A DNA stretch of 21,806 nt from contig USFD01000053.1 in the NCBI GenBank assembly GCA_900553885.1, positions 1 to 21,806 on the forward strand, in the 5' to 3' direction. The translations under genes and the position numbers were made by a program. Positions 7,004-14,873 of this stretch are shown piece after piece (within the stretch, counting starts at the first letter, position 1; each line of letters opens with the position of its first letter). The DNA is from an uncultured Ruminococcus sp. Its GTDB lineage: Bacteria > Bacillota > Clostridia > Lachnospirales > Lachnospiraceae. Under the pieces are notes generated by a model. It had not been told where the DNA came from. It worked only from the letters and a program-made list of their open reading frames with translations, and did not search any database.

Positions 7004-7759
7004 ATGACAGAAGCAGCAGAAAAATATTATAAAAAGTTATATCCGGACGGAGAATGGACTCTTGCAGAGACAGATCCGGAATTTGCAGAATTCTTTACAG
7101 ATTTTGCATGTGATGAAGTAGTCGGCCAGGACGACCTGGATGACCGAACAAGGATGATGGCGGTTCTGGCTGCTCTTCTTGGGTGCCAGGGACTCGACGA
7201 GTTTAAAGAAATTCTGCCGGGTGCGCTGAATCTGGGCGTAACGCCGGTTGAAGTGAAGGAAATTGTATATCAGGCATGTGCCTACCTTGGTATTGGCCGG
7301 GTCCGTCCTTTCCTGACAGCGGTCAATGAGGTTCTGAGCGCCAGAGGAATCCGGCTTCCTCTTGAGGGGCAGGCCACAACAACACGGGACGACCGCATAG
7401 AAAAAGGCGAGCAGGCGCAGGTTGATATTTTCGGCGAGGGCATGAAAGGCTTTGCTTCATCCGGTCCGGAGGAGAGCCGCCATATCAACCGCTGGCTGTC
7501 CGGCAACTGCTTCGGGGATTATTATACCCGTACAGGACTGGAGTACAGACAGCGTGAAATGATTACCTTCTGCTTTATTGCGGCTCAGGGAGGATGCGAG
7601 CCCCAGCTTACATCTCATGCTGCCGGCAATATGAAGGTCGGAAATGACAAGACATTTCTTATTAAAATTATTTCTCAGTGCCTTCCCTATATCGGTTATC
7701 CGAGAAGCCTGAATGCGCTCAGATGCGTCAATGATGCGGCTGCGCAGCAGGGAGAATAA
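7004..7759 (+). CDS. Two-domain carboxymuconolactone decarboxylase (CMD) family protein
   Basis: A 251-residue protein with two AhpD-like CMD domains. Domain 1 (about 30-112) carries DDRTRMMAVLAALLGCQGL, then LPGALNLGVTPVEVKEIVYQ and an AYLGIGR turn. Domain 2 (about 155-246) repeats the pattern with EYRQREMITFCFIAAQGGCEPQ, then SHAAGNMKVG and LPYIGYPRSLNAL. Cys198 and His205 are candidate active-site residues; the strict AhpD CxxC pair is absent, so peroxidase activity is not supported. Family members are annotated as gamma-carboxymuconolactone decarboxylases but many are of unknown function. The start ATG 7004 has GGGAGG at 6988-6993. It is probably cotranscribed with the cupin. Confidence 0.82.
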   Translation: MTEAAEKYYKKLYPDGEWTLAETDPEFAEFFTDFACDEVVGQDDLDDRTRMMAVLAALLGCQGLDEFKEILPGALNLGVTPVEVKEIVYQACAYLGIGRVRPFLTAVNEVLSARGIRLPLEGQATTTRDDRIEKGEQAQVDIFGEGMKGFASSGPEESRHINRWLSGNCFGDYYTRTGLEYRQREMITFCFIAAQGGCEPQLTSHAAGNMKVGNDKTFLIKIISQCLPYIGYPRSLNALRCVNDAAAQQGE

Positions 7760-7823
7760 CACGGCGGACAGGATAACGTCAGAAACAGAATAACAGAGTG
7801 GAACAGCGGATACGCTTCGGCGT

Positions 7824-7866
7824 CCTGCCTGTATATGAAAGAAGAACTATTTTGTATACAGACAGG
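7824..7866. repeat. Imperfect inverted repeat between the CMD gene and pyk
   Basis: CCTG-C-CTGTATA (7824-7835) and TATACAG-A-CAGG (7855-7866) are inverted copies with one mismatch, separated by 19 bp. No T-run follows, so it is a poor terminator. It could be an operator upstream of the pyruvate kinase promoter. Confidence 0.45.
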
Positions 7867-7936
7867 GCTTATGTTATATTTGAGTAAAGAAGCTGTCTTT
7901 CTTAAGATTTCTCTCTGGATATTGGACCGGTAATGA

Positions 7937-7945
7937 TGCTATAAT
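7937..7945 (+). promoter_or_regulatory. Extended -10 promoter of pyk
   Basis: TGCTATAAT is a perfect extended -10 element, with TG at 7937-7938 and TATAAT at 7940-7945. No -35 box of good quality lies at the right distance. The transcript would start near 7952, giving a leader of about 70 nt before the pyruvate kinase ATG. Confidence 0.6.
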
Positions 7946-8021
7946 AACTTCAGTGGTTCACATAGATAAAGTGTGGGGCACTGTCTGATTAAAGCAAGGA
8001 TTCATCCGGAAAGGAAAGATT

Positions 8022-9443
8022 ATGAGAAAAACAAAAATTATTTGTACCCTGGGGCCGGCAACTGATAAAGAAGGCATAATGGAAGCCCTGATCCGGGAAG
8101 GCATGGACGTGGCGCGGTTCAATTTTTCCCATGGAACTCATGAGGAACAGAAAAAACGTCTGGAGAAGCTGAAAACGCTGCGCAGACAGTTTGACCGTCC
8201 CATTGCGGCACTGCTTGATACAAAGGGACCGGAGATCCGTCTCGGATGTTTTAAAGATCATAAGATTTCTCTGGAGGAGGGACAGAAATTTACCCTTGTC
8301 AATGATGAAACAGAGGGAACGCAGGAACAGGTAACGATTTCCTATAAAAATCTGTATAAGGATGTCAAGCCGGGAGATTCTATCCTGATTGATGATGGTC
8401 TGGTAGGCATGGAGGTTGTGGAGATCCTGAATAAGGATATTGTCTGTATCGTGAATAACGGCGGGGATATTTCGGATCACAAGGGCGTCAATGTGCCTGG
8501 AGTGGAGCTGAAGATGCCCTTTATCAGTCCCAAGGACCGGGAAGATCTTCTGTTCGGCATTGAGGAAGACTTTGATCTTGTGGCAGCGTCGTTTACAAGA
8601 ACGGCAGATGATGTGAATGAGATGCGGGAACTGCTCAACAGTAACGGCGGAAAGGACATTCATATTATTGCAAAGATCGAGAATCAGCAGGGCGTCGATA
8701 ATATTGATTCTATCATTGAAGCGGCCGACGGCATTATGATTGCCAGAGGCGATATGGGAGTAGAGATTCCCCTCGAGCATGTGCCGATTATTCAGCAGAG
8801 AATTATCGAGAAAGTGTACGAGGCGGGCAAAGTTGTCATTACAGCGACACAGATGCTGGATTCTATGATGATTCATCCCAGACCCACCCGTGCCGAGACG
8901 ACAGATGTAGCCAATGCCATTTACCAGGGCACAAGCGCCATTATGCTCTCCGGAGAAACCGCTGCAGGAAAATATCCGGTAGAGGCTCTTAAGATGATGG
9001 TGAAAATAGCGGCGCACATGGAGAACAATATTGATTATAACGGAATTTTCCGCCGGAGAGAGCGCTGTGAAGATCCGGACATAACAAATGCAATTTCCCA
9101 TGCAACCTGTATGACGGCGATTGACCTGAAGGCAAATGCGATTCTGGCGGTAAGCAAGACCGGCAACACTGCCCGTATGATTTCAAAATACCGGCCGGAT
9201 TGTCTGATTGTCGGCTGCTCCAGCTCGGAAAAAGTATGCAGGCAGCTCAACCTGTCCTGGGGGATTCTGCCGCTGCAGATCCGGGAAGAGTACAGCTCCG
9301 AGATTCTCTGCCTGCGCGCGATAGAAGCGGCACAGAACCACGGGGTTGTGGAAGAAGGAGACAAGATTGTATTTACCGGAGGCATTCCTCTTGGAATTCC
9401 GGGGCGGACTAATCTGATCCGTGTATGTATTGTAGGAGAGTAA
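8022..9443 (+). CDS. pyk: Pyruvate kinase
   Basis: A 473-residue glycolytic enzyme that transfers the phosphate of PEP to ADP in the cytosol. Motifs appear in order: TKIICTLGPATD at the N-terminus, FNFSHGTHEEQ, DTKGPEIRLG, the PROSITE region IAKIENQQGVDNID with the catalytic Lys, ADGIMIARGDMGVEIP, and TATQMLDSMMIHPRPTRAE followed by IMLSGETAAGKYP. The C-terminal allosteric domain is present. The extra PEP-utiliser domain found in Bacillus enzymes of about 585 aa is absent, so this is the short form. The start ATG 8022 follows AAGGAAAG. An AEC-family transporter begins 12 bp after the stop, so the pair is probably one transcript. Confidence 0.97.
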   Translation: MRKTKIICTLGPATDKEGIMEALIREGMDVARFNFSHGTHEEQKKRLEKLKTLRRQFDRPIAALLDTKGPEIRLGCFKDHKISLEEGQKFTLVNDETEGTQEQVTISYKNLYKDVKPGDSILIDDGLVGMEVVEILNKDIVCIVNNGGDISDHKGVNVPGVELKMPFISPKDREDLLFGIEEDFDLVAASFTRTADDVNEMRELLNSNGGKDIHIIAKIENQQGVDNIDSIIEAADGIMIARGDMGVEIPLEHVPIIQQRIIEKVYEAGKVVITATQMLDSMMIHPRPTRAETTDVANAIYQGTSAIMLSGETAAGKYPVEALKMMVKIAAHMENNIDYNGIFRRRERCEDPDITNAISHATCMTAIDLKANAILAVSKTGNTARMISKYRPDCLIVGCSSSEKVCRQLNLSWGILPLQIREEYSSEILCLRAIEAAQNHGVVEEGDKIVFTGGIPLGIPGRTNLIRVCIVGE

Positions 9444-9455
9444 GATGATGATATT

Positions 9456-10400
9456 ATGGAAAATCTGATTTTCAGCCTGAACGCAACGGTTCCCATATTC
9501 CTTCTGATGGTATTGGGGTATGTGCTCAGGAAACTTGGACTGATCGATGACGTATTTGCGTCAAAAATGAATAAATTTGTATTTCTTGTGCCTCTGCCGG
9601 TGCTGCTGTTTGAAGATCTGTCAACGGTGGATTTTTCGCAGGTGTGGAATGTGAAGTTTGTTCTGTTCTGCTTTGCGGCAACTCTGATCAGCATCGTGCT
9701 GGCAGCGGCGGTATCTTTTCTCTGGAGAGACAAGAGTATTCAGGGAGAATTTATCCAGGCGGCATACAGAAGCAGTGCGGCGCTTCTGGGAATCGCGTTT
9801 ATCCAGAATATTTACGGAGACGCGGGAATGGCGCCTCTGATGATTATCGGAAGCGTGCCTCTTTACAATGTGATGGCGGTTGTGGTTCTGTCTTTTTTCC
9901 GGCCGGAGAGGAAAAAGCTGGATAAGGAAGTGTGGATAACGACCCTGAAAGGGATTGTCACAAATCCGATTATACTGGGAATCGTTGCAGGACTTCTCTG
10001 GTCAGCCCTCCGGCTGCCGATGCCCTCCATTCTGGACAAAACGGTGTCGGATATCGGCGCGACGGCAACGCCTCTGGGGCTGATGGCGATGGGAGCCAGT
10101 TTTGATCTGAAGAAAGCGTTTGGCAAGGTAAAGCCTGCTGTAACGGCCTCGGTGATGAAGCTGGTTCTGTTTGCGGCGGTTTTTCTTCCCATTGCAGTCT
10201 GGCTCGGATTCCGGAGGGAGGAACTGGTGGCAATTCTTGTTATGCTCAGCTCGGCAACTACAGTGAGCTGTTATGTAATGGCAAGAAATATGGGACATGA
10301 AGGCGTGCTTACATCCAGTGTTGTAATGCTGACCACGCTGTTCAGCGCATTTACCCTGACGGGCTGGCTCTACATACTGAGAAGTATGGGAATGGTGTAA
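9456..10400 (+). CDS. AEC-family transporter (auxin efflux carrier/malate permease-like)
   Basis: A 314-residue integral membrane protein of the AEC superfamily. The N-terminal pattern VPIFLLMVLGYVLRKLGLID and the C-terminal half (residues 165-310) with TNPIILGIVAGLL, GLMAMGASF and LSSATTVSCYVMARNMG are typical of bacterial members annotated as malate or organic-acid permeases. About ten hydrophobic segments are visible. It lies 12 bp downstream of pyruvate kinase, so a role in exporting or importing an organic acid near pyruvate metabolism is plausible but unproven. The best ribosome binding site (AGGAG 9434-9438) overlaps the end of pyk and is 17 nt from ATG 9456, an unusually long spacing; no better in-frame start exists, so translation may be coupled to pyk. 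Confidence 0.85.
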   Translation: MENLIFSLNATVPIFLLMVLGYVLRKLGLIDDVFASKMNKFVFLVPLPVLLFEDLSTVDFSQVWNVKFVLFCFAATLISIVLAAAVSFLWRDKSIQGEFIQAAYRSSAALLGIAFIQNIYGDAGMAPLMIIGSVPLYNVMAVVVLSFFRPERKKLDKEVWITTLKGIVTNPIILGIVAGLLWSALRLPMPSILDKTVSDIGATATPLGLMAMGASFDLKKAFGKVKPAVTASVMKLVLFAAVFLPIAVWLGFRREELVAILVMLSSATTVSCYVMARNMGHEGVLTSSVVMLTTLFSAFTLTGWLYILRSMGMV

Positions 10401-10451
10401 AATTTCTCCGGAACTTCCAGAGTTTCCCTGTATATTTTTAAGTTTACTGTA

Positions 10452-10481
10452 TTGACTTTCTCCTGTGATGGTTAGTATACT
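10452..10481 (+). promoter_or_regulatory. Promoter of the surface-protein gene
   Basis: TTGACT (10452-10457) and TATACT (10476-10481) are separated by 18 bp. This is one of the best promoter matches in the window. The start near 10488 leaves a leader of about 70 nt. Confidence 0.72.
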
Positions 10482-10558
10482 CTTGGCGTGAAATGATTCT
10501 GCAAACAGGCGCCTGAGAATTTTTTCAAATTATAACCAAAACAGGAGAGTATATATTT

Positions 10559-12397
10559 ATGAAAAGAAAGTTATTAGCTGTAGTGATTACTGCAGCTATG
10601 GTAGCTGGTGCACTGCCGGGGATTGCTCTTGCGGCGCCGGCGGAAGAATATAGAGCGGAAGAAGATGGAACAGAAGAGATACAGGATGGACTGAATGAAG
10701 AAAAGATGGAACCGGCTGAGCGGGAAATGGCAGGAACTGCTGAAGAAGAACCGGCGGAACAGCCGGCTTTATCACAGCCGGAGGAACTGACGGAGCGTGA
10801 AGCGGCAGAGGAGCCGGCTGCGGAAACAGAGATTCCGGCTGCGGAAACAGAGATGACGGCTGAAAAAGCGGCGGATCTTTCCCAAGAGATGATCCGGCCG
10901 GAAAGTGCAGATGTAATTGACACGCAGGAAGAACTTACAGCGGCTATTGCCCGGGGCGGAGAGATTGATCTGGCCGGTCAGAGAATTGAACTTACAAGCC
11001 CTCTTTCCATATCCAATGACGTGATAATCCGGGGCGGAACCCTGGTGGGAACAGACAATGTGACGGGAAATCTTGTTACACTGATGGGAAATAATATTAC
11101 GCTGGATCAGGTGACGATTCAGACAGCGGCGGCAAATAAATCCGCCCTTCATGCATACGGAACAGTTCTTACGGTAAACGGTCTGACCATTGATCACAGC
11201 AGTGCGGCAGGAGGCGCGCCGGTTATTATCAACAACGGCGCAGACGCAGTGTTCTCGGGGAATATCCGTTTGACTCTGGGAAGCAGCTCCTGGTATGGAA
11301 TCAATGTGGACAGTGCAAAGGCGGACTTTTCAGGGGCTGCTTTAAGTGTGGCACCTGTTGCGGGCACCCAGTCAGTAATCTGCCGGGAAGGAGACGGTGC
11401 ATCTGTATCGGGAGTCGGCCTTACAGTTGTAGTAACCGGGAAAGACGGCGGCGGCAGCAATCAGCAGACCGCTTATGTAGCGGATGCCAATCTGTCTCAG
11501 TTTGTTGCGGCAAAAACAGCGGCGGGAGCAGATATATCCCGAATCGAACTGCAGAAAGACGTTACCCTGACAGCGCCCCTTATGCTTGGCGAGGAGATGA
11601 CGGTGACCGGAGCCGCGGAGGGATTTGCGATAAATGGTTCTGATGCACTGGGCAGAGAGAATGTAGTCACAGTAACAGCCGCTGGAGTTGAACTGAGCGG
11701 GATCACGATCAGGACAGCAGCGGCCAATAAATCAGCGCTTCATATCTATAAAACAGAAGCAGCCCTTCACGATGTTACGTTGGATAACACACAGACGGCA
11801 GGCGGGGCGGCCATGCTTGTCAACGGCGGAACCGTAAGGATATCCGGCGCGCTGAACCTGCTTCTGGGTGAGAATTCCTGGGGCGGTATCAATGTGGATA
11901 CGACAAACGGAGATGCAGGCGTTATTTTTGAGGACGGCTCCCGGGTAAATATGACAGGAGACGGGCAGAACGTCATTTATGTGGACGAAGAGGATAAAAA
12001 TAACGGCAATGCTGTAACCGTTACAGGCGCCGAAGAAGCGGGACTTGTACAGGATGTCGACGGAAATTATATTACGGCTGATGCGGAAACAGATCCGGAA
12101 CAGCCGGAAGATCCGGATAAAGATGAAGACCCGTCGGAGGATGACGGTGCTTCAGAGGAGGAAAACCGTCCCGGAGATGAAAAGCCGGCAGGTACCGGGA
12201 ATGATACAGGCGGAGAAGATTCTTCAGAGGACAGTGCCGGGAAGGATAAGAACCTGGAAAGCTCTTCGGAAGGTAACCGGGCAGGAGCGCCGAAGACCGG
12301 TGATTCTGCGGGAACGCCGTATGCTGCTCTGGCTGCCCTGATTGGCTCGGGAGCGGCAGCGGGAATTGTACGGAAGAAGAAAAGCCGTCTGGTATAA
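10559..12397 (+). CDS. Secreted sortase-anchored protein with two beta-helix-like modules
   Basis: A 612-residue surface protein. A signal peptide covers residues 1-25 (MKRK, hydrophobic core, ALA before Ala26). A long acidic Glu/Ala/Pro-rich spacer covers about 27-115. Two homologous modules follow, about 119-265 and 320-470. They share TAAANKSALH at 189 and 386 and the pair SSWYGINVD / NSWGGINVD. Short regular Val/Ile/Asn/Gly strands suggest right-handed parallel beta-helices (pectate-lyase-like fold), as in adhesins or polysaccharide-binding proteins. A second acidic Asp/Glu/Ser spacer (about 500-575) leads to A577-P-K-T-G581, a hydrophobic segment and a KKKSR tail: a clostridial PKTG-type sorting signal in place of LPXTG. 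No catalytic residues can be named and the ligand is unknown. The start has AGGAG 11 nt upstream. It is monocistronic between its own promoter and a strong terminator. Confidence 0.82.
   Translation: MKRKLLAVVITAAMVAGALPGIALAAPAEEYRAEEDGTEEIQDGLNEEKMEPAEREMAGTAEEEPAEQPALSQPEELTEREAAEEPAAETEIPAAETEMTAEKAADLSQEMIRPESADVIDTQEELTAAIARGGEIDLAGQRIELTSPLSISNDVIIRGGTLVGTDNVTGNLVTLMGNNITLDQVTIQTAAANKSALHAYGTVLTVNGLTIDHSSAAGGAPVIINNGADAVFSGNIRLTLGSSSWYGINVDSAKADFSGAALSVAPVAGTQSVICREGDGASVSGVGLTVVVTGKDGGGSNQQTAYVADANLSQFVAAKTAAGADISRIELQKDVTLTAPLMLGEEMTVTGAAEGFAINGSDALGRENVVTVTAAGVELSGITIRTAAANKSALHIYKTEAALHDVTLDNTQTAGGAAMLVNGGTVRISGALNLLLGENSWGGINVDTTNGDAGVIFEDGSRVNMTGDGQNVIYVDEEDKNNGNAVTVTGAEEAGLVQDVDGNYITADAETDPEQPEDPDKDEDPSEDDGASEEENRPGDEKPAGTGNDTGGEDSSEDSAGKDKNLESSSEGNRAGAPKTGDSAGTPYAALAALIGSGAAAGIVRKKKSRLV
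10814..10854 (+). repeat. 21-bp tandem duplication in the surface-protein spacer
   Basis: The 20-base word CCGGCTGCGGAAACAGAGAT occurs at 10814-10833 and again at 10835-10854, a perfect copy at 21-bp period. It encodes the repeated peptide PAAETE in the acidic spacer. In-frame period and identity suggest recent slippage, so spacer length may vary between strains. Confidence 0.85.
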
Positions 12398-12468
12398 GTG
12401 GAAAAGAGCATACGGAAAACGACAAATAAAAAATTATATAAGAAACAAAAATATATCATTATAAATAA

Positions 12469-12507
12469 AAAACGGGAAAGCATCCTGCTGCGATGCTTTC
12501 CCGTTTT
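12469..12507. terminator. Bidirectional rho-independent terminator
   Basis: A 16-bp perfect stem (12469-12484 with 12492-12507) has a 7-nt loop CTGCTGC. AAAA flanks one side and TTTT the other, so it works on both strands. It lies between the convergent surface-protein and GH31 genes and should end both transcripts. Confidence 0.93.
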
Positions 12508-12563
12508 GCTGTAAATAGAAAGCGGTTCCGGACGGCGGTCTCCGTTTTGCTTTCGGGTATCTT

Positions 12564-14591
12564 TTAATAGTTAAGAACCTGGCAGTTCTTTTCCATATCA
12601 AAATCCTTGTGAATCCCGTCGTCATCATAGAGCGTGTATTTTGCCCCTTCAAAACCGAGAAGTTTCAGATGCTCTGTATCTACTGCGTCAACATATTCGG
12701 CAGCCTCTGCTACCGGAATACATTTGCCGGAGCGGATGAAGAGCGGTACTTCGTTAAGGGCAATCTCCACATAGTGGATACCTTTTTCCAGCACTTCTTC
12801 ATAGATCCCGCCTCCCGGAAGGAATTTTATGAACTTCATTGTCTCCGGCAGATAGACATAGCGGCCTTTTGCGTTCTGCTCGTAAACCGGCGCGATCATG
12901 ATTTCGTTTCCGATCATCAGCTGATCCTCAATGCGGACGGCCATCTTATCTTCCGGATAAACAAATGCAAGGGGTTTGAAGTACATATCGTCTGTAAGGG
13001 CTGCTTTCATATATTCGCTGTACAGGTAAGGGAGGAGACGGTATCTTACGCCGAGTATATGGCGGAAATCTTCCATATGCTCAAACTGATAGCACTCCTG
13101 TTCCCTTGTCCCCAGTGCAGCGTGATTGCGCATCAGCGGAGTAAATATCCCCAGGGCCGTGTGGCGCAGTACCAGATCTCTCGTTGTATCTGCGCCGAAT
13201 CCTCCCAGGTCTGCGCCGATATAGAGGAAGCCGCACATATTAAGGGATGGCATCATCTTAAGATTTAAGAGAATGTGCTGCCACCAGGAACGGTTGTCGC
13301 CGGTCCATATGCCTCCATAGCGGTGCATTCCAATGTAGGAGGAACGGGAGAACATCAGAAAACGCCTGTCAGGATCAATCCTTTCAAATGCCTCCCCTGC
13401 GGCCCGCGTCATATTAAAGCCGAACAGATTGTGTACGTTATCGTGGCGGATTTTCTTTCCGTTGATGTTGTGATAAAATCTGGCGTAATCTTCGGAACTG
13501 TTTGCAAGGCTCTGAAGTTTGTCCCGGAGCTGCCATACACCTACATCTTCTTTCCCTTCTGACCCGGATTCGCTTCCGTCCCAGTTGCTTGTTCCGGTCT
13601 CTGCAAACTGCCGGGCCATTTCCCTCGCCTCATCCAGTCCTTCACTGGAGTAGAAGATAGCCGGTTCATTCATATCATTCCAGAAACCTTCAATGCCCTG
13701 GTCCGTGAGAAAGCGGTATTTATCGCCAAACCATTTACGGGCATCCGGGTTAAGCACATCGGGAAAATGGGTGTCCCCCGGCCAGACAGCGGCTGTGAAA
13801 TCGCTGCCGTCTTCCCGCTGGCAGAAATAACGGTTTTTTACACCCTCCTCATATACCTCATATCCTTTTTCGATTTTTACTCCTGCATCAATAATCGGAA
13901 TAAGGCGGATGTGCCGGTCTTTCATTTCCTTTACAAAAGCAGAAAAGTCTTTGAAATCCTCATTTACCGTGAAATCTTTGTAGGAATCCATATAGTCAAT
14001 GTCCATATAGATCATATCCAGAGGAAGATGATTGCCGCGGTATCCCTCGGCGACTTTTTCAAAATCCTCCCGGGTCTTATAGCCCCAGCGGCTCTGACCG
14101 AAACCGAACGCGAACTTCGGCGGGATATAACTCCTGCCGATGATATGGCGGAACTCTTTTACGATATCATAAGGAGAGCCGCCGTCAATGACATACAGAT
14201 TCAGGTCTGCGTTCCGGCAGGAAATAAATATCCTATCCTGCTCTGTATATCCGATGTCAAAAGTAAGAGCAGCGGGATAGTCTATAAACAGTCCGAAAGT
14301 TTCTCTGCCGGATACAATCAGAAAATTGTGTGCTCCGTACAGAGAAACCTTCTCCTCCGTGTGCTCCGGGTCGTCTGTGCAGAAACTGGTATATTTCCAG
14401 CCGCGCTTATTTATCCCTCTGTTAGCCTCGCCCAGACCGAAAACAATATCATCCTTATCCATGCTGTAAGAGAAACAGAATCCCTGTTCCGTGCGGACGG
14501 TTCCGTAAGGCGGATTCCCTTTGGCAGCAGGAAAAGATACTGTCAGAGCCTCCGTATCAAAAGGCGTGCCGTAAACAAATTTCTGGACCAT
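12564..14591 (-). CDS. Glycoside hydrolase family 31 alpha-glucosidase
   Basis: A 675-residue GH31 enzyme that hydrolyses terminal alpha-linked glucose (maltose/isomaltose-type oligosaccharides) with retention. The catalytic nucleophile is D306 in W304-N-D-M-N-E-P and the acid/base is D432 in GGIWTGDNRS. The N-terminal beta-sandwich carries FGLGEANRG; the barrel contains IPPKFAFGFGQSRWGY and MDIDYMDSYKDFTV. The C-terminal beta domains end in YDDDG. No signal peptide is present, so it acts in the cytosol on imported oligosaccharides. Length and motifs resemble the intracellular alpha-glucosidases of gut Blautia/Ruminococcus, some of which prefer alpha-1,6 links; other GH31 activities cannot be excluded. 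The ATG has AGGAGG (complement of 14599-14604) 7 nt upstream. It is divergent from a sugar-sensing regulatory operon that probably controls it. Confidence 0.92.
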   Translation of the reverse strand: MVQKFVYGTPFDTEALTVSFPAAKGNPPYGTVRTEQGFCFSYSMDKDDIVFGLGEANRGINKRGWKYTSFCTDDPEHTEEKVSLYGAHNFLIVSGRETFGLFIDYPAALTFDIGYTEQDRIFISCRNADLNLYVIDGGSPYDIVKEFRHIIGRSYIPPKFAFGFGQSRWGYKTREDFEKVAEGYRGNHLPLDMIYMDIDYMDSYKDFTVNEDFKDFSAFVKEMKDRHIRLIPIIDAGVKIEKGYEVYEEGVKNRYFCQREDGSDFTAAVWPGDTHFPDVLNPDARKWFGDKYRFLTDQGIEGFWNDMNEPAIFYSSEGLDEAREMARQFAETGTSNWDGSESGSEGKEDVGVWQLRDKLQSLANSSEDYARFYHNINGKKIRHDNVHNLFGFNMTRAAGEAFERIDPDRRFLMFSRSSYIGMHRYGGIWTGDNRSWWQHILLNLKMMPSLNMCGFLYIGADLGGFGADTTRDLVLRHTALGIFTPLMRNHAALGTREQECYQFEHMEDFRHILGVRYRLLPYLYSEYMKAALTDDMYFKPLAFVYPEDKMAVRIEDQLMIGNEIMIAPVYEQNAKGRYVYLPETMKFIKFLPGGGIYEEVLEKGIHYVEIALNEVPLFIRSGKCIPVAEAAEYVDAVDTEHLKLLGFEGAKYTLYDDDGIHKDFDMEKNCQVLNY

Positions 14592-14629
14592 GTTAAAACC
14601 TCCTTTATCCCGGATTGCCGTCCGGAATT

Positions 14630-14646
14630 ATTATAAAGCAATTATA
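14630..14646 (-). promoter_or_regulatory. Candidate -10 boxes for the GH31 gene
   Basis: On the minus strand, TATAAT occurs as the complement of 14630-14635 and of 14641-14646. Neither has a convincing -35 box at 17 bp, so the promoter is likely to need an activator bound upstream. Confidence 0.45.
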
Positions 14647-14667
14647 AGGCAGAAACCGGAAAAAAGC

Positions 14668-14694
14668 TTGCACCATGCTTGCAGAATAATTGCA
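14668..14694. repeat. Three TTGCA words at 11-bp spacing (candidate operator)
   Basis: TTGCA occurs at 14668-14672, 14679-14683 and 14690-14694, exactly 11 bp apart and thus on the same helix face. They lie over and upstream of the expected -35 zone of the minus-strand GH31 promoter. Phased direct repeats are typical binding sites of AraC-family regulators such as the YesN-type protein encoded nearby. Confidence 0.6.
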
Positions 14695-14701
14695 CAATCC
14701 T

Positions 14702-14746
14702 GCCAGGGGTCAGACCCCTTTGCAAAAGGCTACGTCCCCTTTGGCC
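14702..14746. repeat. REP-like palindromic element
   Basis: GGGGTC-A-GACCCC (14706-14718) is a perfect inverted repeat. It is followed by AAAGG (14725-14729) opposite CCTTT (14738-14742). The outer parts GCCAGGGG (14702-14709) and CCCCTTTGGC (14736-14745) are also complementary apart from two extra bases. The nested palindromes and GC-rich core in an AT-rich spacer resemble a dispersed intergenic repeat; only one copy is in this window. Confidence 0.5.
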
Positions 14747-14802
14747 TGAAATTTCAGAACATTCTGGCTTTTTTTGCCAATATCCGCACATTCAAAAATG
14801 CA

Positions 14803-14831
14803 TTGTAACCTTTCTTATTTAATGCTATACT
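14803..14831 (+). promoter_or_regulatory. Promoter of the sensor kinase operon
   Basis: TTGTAA (14803-14808) and TATACT (14826-14831) are 17 bp apart, with TG one base before the -10 (extended -10). Transcription should start near 14838, 36 bp before the kinase ATG. Confidence 0.7.
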
Positions 14832-14873
14832 TATAGACAAATTGCGATTAAGAGAAAGAACGGGTGTTTGCAG

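Noticed and set aside
7989..9101. Long minus-strand open frame (370 codons) opposite pyk
   Set aside because: Shadow of the pyruvate kinase reading frame; the sense strand carries every diagnostic motif.
14592..14873. Catabolite-responsive (cre) site near GH31
   Set aside because: No sequence close to the TGWAANCGNTNWCA consensus was found in the intergenic region.
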